Shown one piece after another: positions 17,573-26,482 of a stretch of DNA of 64,000 nt. Source of the stretch: CAZVPF01 sp964628195 (GTDB lineage Bacteria; Planctomycetota; Phycisphaerae; Sedimentisphaerales; Anaerohalosphaeraceae); NCBI GenBank assembly GCA_964628195.1, contig CAZVPF010000009.1, forward strand, positions 42,250 to 106,249. Direction: 5' to 3'. The notes beneath the pieces are model-generated. The model was given only the letters and a program-made list of their open reading frames with translations. It had not been told where the DNA came from and did no database searches. The position numbers and the translations under genes were made by a program. Each line of letters opens with the position of its first letter. Within the stretch, counting starts at the first letter, position 1.

Positions 17573-19507
17573 ATGAGTTTTATTGACGTTTCCGTCGTAA
17601 TCGCGTTCTTTGCCGTCTTAGTCGTCGCAATGGTTTTCGTGCGTACACTCAATCGCAGCGTCGCGGATTTTGTGGCCGCGAACCGATGTGCCGGACGCTA
17701 CATCATTTGTGTTTCCGAAGGCGCCGCCGCACTCGGGATCATGTCATTTCTCGGTCAGTTCGAGCAGTATTATGAAGGCGGGTTTTGCCCCGCGTTCTGG
17801 TGGCTGATGGTGACCCCCATGTACCTGCTGATCACCATGACAGGATGGGTCATATTCCGTTTCCGAAGTACAAGGGCATTCACCTACGCCCAGTTTTATG
17901 AGGAACGATATTCCCGAAATTTCCGCATATTCACAGGAATGGCGGGCTTCTTAGCCCTGCTTACTCTATACGGAATCGCACCTGCCATACTTTCAAGGTT
18001 TCTGATCAGCTTCATCGGCTTTGCCGAACAATTCCAATTCTTCTCAATGACCATTCCCACCTACCCCGCTTTAATCATCGTCGCGCTCATTATCCCCACT
18101 TTGATCACAATGCTCGGAGGACAAATCACGGTGATGGTAACGGATTTTCTGCAAGGCCAGGTCTTCCAGATTACGCTGGTCCTTGCAACTATTTTCCTGC
18201 TGTTTCAGGTAGACTGGGCGGACATAGTTCACGTGTACTCCAACACAACGGGCGAAGGTTCATTTGTAAACCCCTTCAAGCAATCCGCCACGGATGATTT
18301 TAGCGCAGCATTCTTTATCATGTGGATATTGTTCGCTATATATTGTTTCGGCATGGGGCCCAATACACAGGGCTACCAGGCGTCAGCACTAAATCCTCAT
18401 GAATCGCGAATGTCCCGTGTCTGGTCGATCCTTCGAAATATCATCACCGTAACCCTTCCGTTCTTCATGCCTATCGTAGCCTATGTAATTCTGCATCATG
18501 AAAAATACTCCGAACTGGCAGCGGAACTTACCCCCACGTTGCAGAACATCGCAAATGAATCAGTCCGAAGCCAGGTCAGAACTCCCGTTGTTCTTACGAA
18601 CATTCTACCCTCAGGCCTTAAGGGGTTATTTCTTGTCAGCGCGATAGCTACCGCCATAACCACTGACTCCACGCTGATGCAGGCCCTCGGAACCCTATTT
18701 TCACAGGACATCGTACTGCCGATACGAGGGCGAAGATTCACACCCAAAACACACATGCTGCTGCTTCGAGGCGCAATGCTGGGCGTAGCCTTTATCGTTT
18801 TCTTTTTCAGCTTGTACTTCCCCCAAAACGATTTTCTCTGGATGTACATGATCCAGGCAATGGGCATTTATATGTCCGGGGTGGGAATTGTTACAATCGG
18901 CGGCCTGTACTGGAAAAAAGGCTCTCTGCCAGCCGCGTGGGCCGGTATGTTAACCGGCATAACCATCAGCCTCGGGCTTTTTATCACCAGGATCGTAAAC
19001 CCCGACTTCTTCCTCAACGGAATGGAATGCACCTGTGTCTCCGCGGTTTTTGCTTCGGTAGTATATATTGTTATCTCGCTCATCAAACCAGCCAATATCA
19101 ATCTCGACGAACTGCTGAACCATGAAATCTCCCATAAGGAAAGCAAAATAAAACTCTTTGTAAAACAATTATTCCAGCTTCCCCCTGGCTTTGATACGTT
19201 CGGAGACAAATTCCTCGGCTGGCTGGTAAGAGTCCTTACCCTCGGAATGCTGGGAACCTTTACGGTAATTACCGTGTACAACCTGACCATCGGGTTGCTC
19301 TCGGATAATTGGTGGTTTGGGTTCTGGAAAATATACCTGTTCTTTATTATCTTTTTGGCGATCGTATTTACACTGTGGCTGCTTATCGGCGGAATCGGCG
19401 ACTTTAGAAGACTAGTCAAACTGTTACGGGCAAAAGTGCGCGACGCCGAAGACGACGGTTATGTAGAAAAAGGAAAAAGTGAGGAATTAAATGAAACAAA
19501 AAGCTAA
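17573..19507 (+). CDS. Sodium:solute symporter (SSS family)
   Basis: 644 residues with about 13-14 hydrophobic helices. The N-terminal region has the SSS pattern (first helix, then RSVADFVAANR, then EGAAALGIMSFLGQ), and the middle has GGQITVMVTDFLQG, a well-conserved SSS segment that helps form the Na+ site. It should import a sugar or sugar acid across the inner membrane using the sodium gradient. It is first in an operon with two glycosidases, a chimeric URO-D gene and an intact URO-D gene, so the substrate is probably the oligo- or monosaccharide those enzymes release. Its stop overlaps the next start by 17 bases. Confidence 0.92.
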   Translation: MSFIDVSVVIAFFAVLVVAMVFVRTLNRSVADFVAANRCAGRYIICVSEGAAALGIMSFLGQFEQYYEGGFCPAFWWLMVTPMYLLITMTGWVIFRFRSTRAFTYAQFYEERYSRNFRIFTGMAGFLALLTLYGIAPAILSRFLISFIGFAEQFQFFSMTIPTYPALIIVALIIPTLITMLGGQITVMVTDFLQGQVFQITLVLATIFLLFQVDWADIVHVYSNTTGEGSFVNPFKQSATDDFSAAFFIMWILFAIYCFGMGPNTQGYQASALNPHESRMSRVWSILRNIITVTLPFFMPIVAYVILHHEKYSELAAELTPTLQNIANESVRSQVRTPVVLTNILPSGLKGLFLVSAIATAITTDSTLMQALGTLFSQDIVLPIRGRRFTPKTHMLLLRGAMLGVAFIVFFFSLYFPQNDFLWMYMIQAMGIYMSGVGIVTIGGLYWKKGSLPAAWAGMLTGITISLGLFITRIVNPDFFLNGMECTCVSAVFASVVYIVISLIKPANINLDELLNHEISHKESKIKLFVKQLFQLPPGFDTFGDKFLGWLVRVLTLGMLGTFTVITVYNLTIGLLSDNWWFGFWKIYLFFIIFLAIVFTLWLLIGGIGDFRRLVKLLRAKVRDAEDDGYVEKGKSEELNETKS

Positions 19508-22031
19508 AACTCTGTTATCAATTCTCGTATGCGTCAGCGCTTTGCTGGCTTCAAATTCTAACGCGGACAATGTCAAAGACTACTTCGATCGGCAGTTGAT
19601 CGACAATTTCGAAGTATTAGACTCTGTCAAAGGACAGGTCAACCTGGAATATATCCAGATCCCTGACTCCGAAGGCGGCACGCAAAACTGCCTTGAAGTC
19701 ACCGCAAAAGACAAAGCGTTCACCGGCAAAGTAGGAATCAGTATTCCCCTCCCCGAGCTCCCCTGGTGGTGGCAGTTCGCACACTGGTGGGAAATCGAAG
19801 TCGAAGCAGTCTGGACCCCCACACGCGCACACAGCGATTTTGCCCTTGAGTGCATCGACCAGAACGGCGACCCCATCGAAATGTTCAAACTGATCGAAAA
19901 GCCTTCACCGAATGTCCTGGGAACCCCTTACCCCGACATACCAAAAATAACCGGCGATATGATTCCAAAAAAATATCATTTCCCACTGATTGCGGTCCCC
20001 AAAGCCCGCACAGCTGACCCCTCGCGAAAAGCCGTAAAAGCCAACCTCGTTATGTGGTTCACCGACTGGTTCGGAACAGCAAGAATCAGTTCCCTCAAAA
20101 TCCGACCCTTTGAGTTCACCGAAGAAATGCAGCAGGAATGGAAACCAAAAGAAAAACGCGTTTACGGCGGCCTGCCCTGGTTTGAACCGGCATATCTCAC
20201 AAGTGGAACCGCGATCAGCAGCGTGGAAAGTGTGATCCACGAAACACTTCGTGACACCGGGCATAAACTTCTCGCAGCTGCCGGGATGACATCCATGCGC
20301 TATTTTGCATTGTGGGAAGATGTAGAACCCGTAAAGGGCAACTTCGATTTTGAAGGCATTGATAACCTGATCGAAGAACTCGAATACTACGACATGAATA
20401 TCGGAGTCATGACCGTACACGGTGTGCCGCAATGGGCCGTCAGCAAGAGCATAGAGGAAGTACCTGACGCCATGGCCGCACGCAAAGCGACATGGAAAGT
20501 CATTTTCCCCCCCGACAACTGGGAGGATTACGAAGATTTTGTCCGTGCGCTCGTCAGCCACTTCAAAGGCAAGATAGATCAGTGGGAGGTCTGGAACGAA
20601 CCCAACTCGCATGTATGGGGCGTTCTGGCGCCCTACAAAAAATACGAACAGTTTCTCGTAAGATTCTACACCGAGGCAAAAAAGGTTGACCCGGATTGCT
20701 ACGTCATCTGCGGCAGGGTCGGATGGTGGATTCATAACATGCTACGAGACGGTATGGCCAATTACATGGACGCCGTTTCACTGCACCCCTACCCAGGAAG
20801 TCATGGCGGAAACGTCGAAAAAGTAATGCGTCAGTTCAGGGAAGTTCAGCTTTCCCTCATGGCTGCGGGCAAAAAAATGCCAATCGAAGTTACCGAGTTC
20901 GGACTCGGAGCCAGCTTCCCCTGGACCGGCCCCGGGGCCCAGGACGGCGAAAGAGGAAAAGCCCAACAGCTCGAAGAAATACTTACCGCCATGAAAGATG
21001 TCACGCCCTCGTTGTACTGGTACACTCCCATCCAGGCCAATCGCCAGTATGGTATCGTCCAGTTTGAGAGCGACCGGTATCGTCCCGTAGATTCCTACTG
21101 GGCGTTCGGAAGAGTCACCGGCAAACTGAATTCAGACCCCAAACCCATTCAAGTGAAAGTGGACCTCCCCGACACCCAGCTTTTGAAAGGCAAAAAAGCG
21201 GCCGTAAAACTCACAGCGATGAACACTTCATCCAAACCCCAAAAAATCAGCTTTTGGCCCATCGGCTTTGTCGACCCTCTCGGTATGGACTCACTTGACA
21301 GGGTCAGGAGATATGACTGGCAGGGAACTCTCCAGCCCGGCCAAACGCATCAAACAGAAATTATCGTCATCCCCACCCAAAACGCGTACGGAAGGTATCC
21401 CGTTGGGCTGGTCGTGATCAATAAAGAAGGTAACGTCGCCAATATCCGGGACCTTTGGATTCGATCCATCGCGTCCTCCTCAAAAGCGATCGCGTCCTCC
21501 TGTGATATGGGTTCTGTAGATGCGATAAACGACCTGCTGATACCCGTCTGGTCCGGTGACGAAGATGTACCTTCACTCGTTTGGGCTCCGGAATCTGAAC
21601 AAAGAAACGAGTGGGTCGAACTCAAATTTGAGGAGACAAAAACAATATCCAAAGTTGAGGTCTTCTGGTTTGCCGATCCAAAACCGGAATACGCTTTACG
21701 CGGCCGCCAGTCCATATACTCCGACAAGATCATAGAAATCAAAGAAAAGTATAAAATGGACGCACACGGCATGGAAGCGGACAACCCAGCGGAAAAAATG
21801 GACATAAAAGTCCAGGGCTATGATAATTTCGCCCTGCCCGTCAATTGGCAAATTCAATACCTCTCCCGCGATGGCAAATGGAAACCCGTTGACAACATGG
21901 AACAATACCCTGCAAAAGCCAATCAATTCAACGAAGTCTCCTTTGCCCCCGTAACGACCCAGGCCATAAGAATCTCTGTAACACTAAAACCGGACAAAGG
22001 CAGCGGGATTCATGAGATCAGAGTAAAATGA
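19491..22031 (+). CDS. Secreted GH-A-clan glycoside hydrolase with F5/8-like C-terminal domain
   Basis: 846 residues. GAGGA lies 6 bases before the ATG, inside the end of the symporter gene (17-base overlap, same strand). Signal peptide (about 1-25), N-terminal beta-sandwich (about 30-200), TIM-barrel (about 215-540) with WNEPNS (acid/base Glu370) and VTEFGLGA (nucleophile Glu469), a beta domain (about 560-660), and an F5/8-type discoidin-like domain (about 665-845) with an insertion. The architecture is that of GH39-like or related GH-A enzymes. Unlike the minus-strand relatives it has no dockerin-like tail, so it may stay free in the periplasm. Paralogous to 22113-24488 and to the nucleophile-less 1734-4229. 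Confidence 0.85.
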   Translation: MKQKAKTLLSILVCVSALLASNSNADNVKDYFDRQLIDNFEVLDSVKGQVNLEYIQIPDSEGGTQNCLEVTAKDKAFTGKVGISIPLPELPWWWQFAHWWEIEVEAVWTPTRAHSDFALECIDQNGDPIEMFKLIEKPSPNVLGTPYPDIPKITGDMIPKKYHFPLIAVPKARTADPSRKAVKANLVMWFTDWFGTARISSLKIRPFEFTEEMQQEWKPKEKRVYGGLPWFEPAYLTSGTAISSVESVIHETLRDTGHKLLAAAGMTSMRYFALWEDVEPVKGNFDFEGIDNLIEELEYYDMNIGVMTVHGVPQWAVSKSIEEVPDAMAARKATWKVIFPPDNWEDYEDFVRALVSHFKGKIDQWEVWNEPNSHVWGVLAPYKKYEQFLVRFYTEAKKVDPDCYVICGRVGWWIHNMLRDGMANYMDAVSLHPYPGSHGGNVEKVMRQFREVQLSLMAAGKKMPIEVTEFGLGASFPWTGPGAQDGERGKAQQLEEILTAMKDVTPSLYWYTPIQANRQYGIVQFESDRYRPVDSYWAFGRVTGKLNSDPKPIQVKVDLPDTQLLKGKKAAVKLTAMNTSSKPQKISFWPIGFVDPLGMDSLDRVRRYDWQGTLQPGQTHQTEIIVIPTQNAYGRYPVGLVVINKEGNVANIRDLWIRSIASSSKAIASSCDMGSVDAINDLLIPVWSGDEDVPSLVWAPESEQRNEWVELKFEETKTISKVEVFWFADPKPEYALRGRQSIYSDKIIEIKEKYKMDAHGMEADNPAEKMDIKVQGYDNFALPVNWQIQYLSRDGKWKPVDNMEQYPAKANQFNEVSFAPVTTQAIRISVTLKPDKGSGIHEIRVK

Positions 22032-22112
22032 CCTAACCTGAAAATCAAATATCTGTAATACCGGCAACCATATAAAAGTACCTGAAAGTTCTATTTTTCA
22101 AAAAGGCTCAAA

Positions 22113-24488
22113 ATGTGTCATAAATTCTCCATAGCTTTACTTATCGCTGTCTGCACGATCCCTTGTCTGGCCGAGAGACTTCAGACATCATATTTTAATA
22201 AAGATCTCTCCCCCGTCCTTGAAGTTTTACAAGGCAATAAAAAGACAGTTTCCCTTGAGAAAACAAACAGCGAAACCATAATCACATCGACCCCATCGGA
22301 CAGTTTCAATGGTTTCGTCGGTCTTGATCTACAGGCACAGCAGCTGACATGGCGCACCTATTACCACTGGTGGAATCTGTCAACGGTTCTTCGTGGACAT
22401 ACTTTATCCGGACGGTTTACTCTCAAGATCAAATGCTTTGATAAAGAGGGAATCTTATTGGAAGAAGTTGAATTAAAATCTTCTACAAACACAGGACCCC
22501 TTTCAGTGAATTTCTCAAAATCCTGCATCCCCGTCCCCAAGTGCCGTATCAATGACCCCAGTCATAACGTGGAATATTTTTATCTCGGCCTGGCTTTTGA
22601 AAACTGGCAAGGACGCGTAAACATCCAAAACCTGCAGATTGAAAAATATCACCTCACCGAAAAAGCCAAACAACCCTACACCCTGCAAAATAACAAAGCA
22701 CGTGTCGGGGCTATGGCATGGTTTGATCCTTCTTACCGTCCCATGGGAACCGCGACCCAGGCAATGAGAGACACTGCCCATAAACTCTTCGCCGTCGCCG
22801 GAATGAATAAAATGCGTTTCATGGCCCTTTGGGGGGACCATTTCAGAAAACATGTATCCTTCCGAGTTGAACCAACATTCGAGACCGAAAAAGGCAAATA
22901 TGGTTTTGAAAAACTCGATGACTATATCAATGAGTTGGATTACTACGGTAACAGGATAGGGGTATTAACACTCTGGGGAACCCCCACATGGGCACACAGC
23001 AAGACAACCAAAGACATCCCCGAATACAAGTTAAAAAGCCCCCGCGCTTCTGATGCAATAGACAACGCGACATTCCCCCCCGACAACTGGGGGGATTACA
23101 GGCGTTTCGTCGAAAAAATGGTCGAGAGATATAAAGGCAAAATCGATGCCTATGAAGTCTGGAACGAACCCGACGTATGGCAATACGGCATGACCTATGG
23201 CTATGAGAGTTATATTGATTATCTCAAACAATTTTATATTGCCGCAAAAAAAGCGGACCCCGATAGTATTGTATACGCCGGTCGAATCGCGATATGGCTC
23301 GTCCCATGCCTGAAAGAAGGAGACATTCAACATTATTGTGACGCGATCGTTGACCACCCTTACCCGGGCAGAATGGCTGGCTGGAAAGCCAGCAAGGCCA
23401 GAATGGAAGAACTGATTAAGTCAATGGTCAGCCAGGACGTCGTCAAACCGCTCGTTGTCACGGAGGTTGGGCTCGGAGCCGGATATCCCTGGCCCGGACC
23501 GGGCGGATTTCCCGGGGAACAAGCCAAAGCCGAAAACGCGAAACTCCTCGTCGAAAAATTATCCGCCTACACGCGGGAGATATATTGGTACACCCCCATT
23601 CAGTCCGGCAGAGCTTACGGCATATTACACTACAGTAACGACCGATACCGACCGAACCCTATTTACTACACCTTTGCCGAACACAACGGAATACTCAATA
23701 ACACTGCAGCCCCTGTAAACGCCGTGGTTGAATTGCCCGAAGAACCCGTTAAAAAAGGGCAAATAAGCGTCATAAAAGTAACCGCTGTCAATCGTTCAGA
23801 TACAACTGAGAAAATCCAATTCTGGCCCGTGGGTCTTATCGACGACCTGGGCTACACTGGCTTTGATGCCATCCGAAAATACGACAAAACCTTAATCCTC
23901 CAGCCCGGAGAAACCCACAGCCGAACGATAAGAATTGTTCCCGACGATTCGGCCTTTGGAAAATATCCGGTGGGCTTAGCCGTGATAAACGAAAAAGCCA
24001 ACAGTCTCGCCCTCAAAGAACTCCCGGTATGGTCTATCGCGGCGACATCGGATGTATCCGCCTCTTCATGCGAACAGGGGTCCCCCCTTGCCGTCAACAG
24101 TCTTTTTGAACCCGTATGGTCCGGCGACATTGACATCCCAAGGCTCATCTGGGCACAAAAAGACCTCGAAAGAACCGAGTGGATACAACTCGACTTTGAC
24201 GATACGTACTCCATCTCAAAGATAAAAGTCTACTGGGCCGCAAATCCAAGACCCCGGCTCCATTTCCCGGAATTGGAATATGATACCATCGTAACCCCCG
24301 AATCCTGGACAGTATATTACAGAGAAAACGGACAATGGAAAAAGATCGATACTAAGACACCTTACGAAACAAAACCCAACCAATACAACGAGATCAGTTT
24401 TTCGCCTGTAAATACAAAGGCTGTAAAAATTGAAGCTAAACTCAAACCAAACAAAAAAGCTGGCGTACTCCAGGTTAAACTTAACTAG
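22113..24488 (+). CDS. Secreted GH-A-clan glycoside hydrolase with F5/8-like C-terminal domain
   Basis: 791 residues. AAGG lies before the ATG. Signal peptide (about 1-20), beta-sandwich, TIM-barrel with WNEPDV (acid/base Glu352) and VTEVGLGAG (nucleophile Glu451), a beta domain with FWPVGL, and an F5/8-type C-terminal domain. The order matches its neighbour at 19491, with which it clearly forms a duplicated pair that has since diverged; the two may act on different linkages of one glycan. It lacks the dockerin-like tail. Third gene of the 17573-26451 operon. Confidence 0.85.
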   Translation: MCHKFSIALLIAVCTIPCLAERLQTSYFNKDLSPVLEVLQGNKKTVSLEKTNSETIITSTPSDSFNGFVGLDLQAQQLTWRTYYHWWNLSTVLRGHTLSGRFTLKIKCFDKEGILLEEVELKSSTNTGPLSVNFSKSCIPVPKCRINDPSHNVEYFYLGLAFENWQGRVNIQNLQIEKYHLTEKAKQPYTLQNNKARVGAMAWFDPSYRPMGTATQAMRDTAHKLFAVAGMNKMRFMALWGDHFRKHVSFRVEPTFETEKGKYGFEKLDDYINELDYYGNRIGVLTLWGTPTWAHSKTTKDIPEYKLKSPRASDAIDNATFPPDNWGDYRRFVEKMVERYKGKIDAYEVWNEPDVWQYGMTYGYESYIDYLKQFYIAAKKADPDSIVYAGRIAIWLVPCLKEGDIQHYCDAIVDHPYPGRMAGWKASKARMEELIKSMVSQDVVKPLVVTEVGLGAGYPWPGPGGFPGEQAKAENAKLLVEKLSAYTREIYWYTPIQSGRAYGILHYSNDRYRPNPIYYTFAEHNGILNNTAAPVNAVVELPEEPVKKGQISVIKVTAVNRSDTTEKIQFWPVGLIDDLGYTGFDAIRKYDKTLILQPGETHSRTIRIVPDDSAFGKYPVGLAVINEKANSLALKELPVWSIAATSDVSASSCEQGSPLAVNSLFEPVWSGDIDIPRLIWAQKDLERTEWIQLDFDDTYSISKIKVYWAANPRPRLHFPELEYDTIVTPESWTVYYRENGQWKKIDTKTPYETKPNQYNEISFSPVNTKAVKIEAKLKPNKKAGVLQVKLN

Positions 24489-24533
24489 TCGACAACCAGC
24501 TGTATTGAAAATAAGGATCTGAAAGATAAAAAG

Positions 24534-25286
24534 ATGTGTTCCTCTGACTGTCATAAAAGCTCTGATTATGAAACGAACATATCTCTTTCGACAAAAGACA
24601 AACAGCTTTTGCGCAGGCTCGCCGAGAGCCTCGCTGAAATAACTGCTTCACCTTTACATAAAGAAAAAGCTCACCTCTGGACAAATCTTAACGACCTTAA
24701 GTCCGATAGGCCGATGGCCTGGATCGATGAAATCTGCTGGCACGAAATGAATGTAAACGATGAACTAACCTTAAAGTGTGAAACTGCCTGGGCGCGTCAA
24801 CTCGAAGATCAGATTCGAAAAACCATTTACCGGTGGAATCATTTGCCCGCCGATATGGTTGTACAGGACTTCCTGGCTTGCCCATTGGTTATAGATACTA
24901 CCGGCTTTGGTCTTGGCGAGGATGTCGACATCCGAAAGACAGACGAAAATAATGGCGTTATTTCCCGCCACTTCAATATCCAGATCAAAGAACCCGAAGA
25001 TATCGAAAAAATAAAAATGCCTGTGATTACCCATAACAAGCAGGCTATGGACATACGATTCGAATATCTCGAAATCGGAACTGTGACCACCATCATATTC
25101 GACGAAGACCTGGACAAAAGAAACAAGGCATACTGTGCCTATCTGCAAGCCCTGGGAGAACTGGGGTTGAGTCAAAAGGAAAAGGCACAAAAACATTTAC
25201 AAACCGTTTTAGCTCTCAATCCCAATCACAGCCGCGCCGCGCTCATGCTTGCCCTGTTAAATAAAAGCAACTTCCCTTTTTTCTGA
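24534..25286 (+). CDS. Chimeric protein: URO-D N-terminal half fused to TPR-like C-terminus
   Basis: 250 residues. Residues about 20-180 match the N-terminal half of URO-D-fold methyltransferase-like proteins (HLWTNLNDLKSDRP, WIDEICWHEM, then DIEKIKMPVITH). From about 181 on the sequence changes to TIIFDEDLDKRN followed by one TPR unit (KEKAQKHLQTVLALNPNH), as seen at the end of DUF5107-type glycoside-cluster proteins. The join is in frame, near 25074-25086, with no visible mobile element. The most economical reading is a deletion that fused a URO-D gene to the end of a DUF5107 gene. The URO-D part lacks the C-terminal half of the barrel, so catalysis is doubtful. The gene keeps its place in the operon, 14 bases before the intact URO-D gene. 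Confidence 0.65.
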   Translation: MCSSDCHKSSDYETNISLSTKDKQLLRRLAESLAEITASPLHKEKAHLWTNLNDLKSDRPMAWIDEICWHEMNVNDELTLKCETAWARQLEDQIRKTIYRWNHLPADMVVQDFLACPLVIDTTGFGLGEDVDIRKTDENNGVISRHFNIQIKEPEDIEKIKMPVITHNKQAMDIRFEYLEIGTVTTIIFDEDLDKRNKAYCAYLQALGELGLSQKEKAQKHLQTVLALNPNHSRAALMLALLNKSNFPFF

Positions 25287-25299
25287 AAGGATTCAGCCA

Positions 25300-26451
25300 A
25301 TGCAGGATCAAATTGAAAAATCCGACTTGACGGATGCAAAACCAATGTCCCCTCGACAAAGAGTTCTGGCTGCCTGCGCGCACCAAAACCCTGACCGAAC
25401 CCCTATGGATTTCGGCGGAACTTTCATGAGTGAATGCACCTGCGAATTTCTCGCAAAATTCCGGGACTTCCTCGGCCTCAAGCTTCCGGGAAACCGCGAT
25501 GAAATGGGCACCTGGGTCGATGAAAAGATACAGAAATACCTAAACGTAGACTTGCGTTTCGTCCCGTTCGAACCGCCACTGAGCTTGCTGCGGGATCTCG
25601 ATCCAAAAGCGTATGAAGCAAAACAGGCTGCCTACCTCAAACGCAAAGATGCCCTTGAAAAAGGCACGCGGACGTACGTCGTCAGCCATGATTTCCCCCT
25701 CGCCGACTACACGTACGAGCAAATCAAAAAAATTAAACCCGAACTGCCCGAACACAACCCCTATCTCGAGTGGTCTATTGAAACCGCCAAAGAATACCGA
25801 CGCAAAGGCTATGCAACAACCTATTGGGTGTCATCGGGCTTCTTCGAACTGGGCTGCTGGGCACGCGGATACGACCGTTTCGCAATGGACCTGATTACAA
25901 ATCCCGACCTCGTCCGCGCCCTCTTCGACCTCTGGCTCCGGGAAAAAATCCACAAAATTAAAACAACCGTACAACCCCTCGCCCCCTGGATCGACATCTT
26001 CTGCTTTGGTGATGATCTCGCCCTCCAGTCCAGCCTATTCATGTCCCCAGGCGTTTTTCGCGAAACCATAAAGCCGTATTTTGACATCTACTACCGCAAG
26101 GTACATGAAGTCGCCCCTCAAAGCAAAATCTTTCATCACTCCTGCGGTTCGGTCTATCGCCTGCTTGATGACATCATCGATATGGGCGTGGACATTCTAA
26201 ACCCCATCCAGCCCAATGCCAAAGAAATGGAACCCCAAAAACTCAAATCCAAAGCCGGTTCCCGCCTCGCATTTCACGGCGGCGTAGACATTCAGGATCT
26301 CCTGCCATTCGGAAAACCCGAAGAAATCAAGACCGAAGTCAAAAGACGCTGCGAAATTCTCGGTCACCACGGCGGCTACATCTGCGCACCCGCCCATTCT
26401 CTTCCGGAAGACATCCCCCTCGAAAATATATGCGCCCTCTACAATCGTTAA
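25300..26451 (+). CDS. URO-D family protein (methyltransferase-like)
   Basis: 383 residues; AAAGGA lies 8 bases before the ATG. The N-terminus has RQRVLAACAHQNPDRTPMDF, the C-terminus HHSCGSVYRLLDDIIDMGVD and a final GGYICAPAHSLPEDIPLEN, all typical of the URO-D superfamily as found in sugar-degradation clusters rather than of haem-pathway HemE. Members related to MtaA/CmuA transfer methyl groups to corrinoid or thiol acceptors, and the HSCG Cys/His set fits a zinc-site type; whether this one does so is inference. A possible role is removing O-methyl groups from the imported sugar. Last gene of the operon, meeting a sulfatase gene tail to tail. Confidence 0.85.
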   Translation: MQDQIEKSDLTDAKPMSPRQRVLAACAHQNPDRTPMDFGGTFMSECTCEFLAKFRDFLGLKLPGNRDEMGTWVDEKIQKYLNVDLRFVPFEPPLSLLRDLDPKAYEAKQAAYLKRKDALEKGTRTYVVSHDFPLADYTYEQIKKIKPELPEHNPYLEWSIETAKEYRRKGYATTYWVSSGFFELGCWARGYDRFAMDLITNPDLVRALFDLWLREKIHKIKTTVQPLAPWIDIFCFGDDLALQSSLFMSPGVFRETIKPYFDIYYRKVHEVAPQSKIFHHSCGSVYRLLDDIIDMGVDILNPIQPNAKEMEPQKLKSKAGSRLAFHGGVDIQDLLPFGKPEEIKTEVKRRCEILGHHGGYICAPAHSLPEDIPLENICALYNR

Positions 26452-26482
26452 TTCAACACGATACTAAACATTGGATACGATC

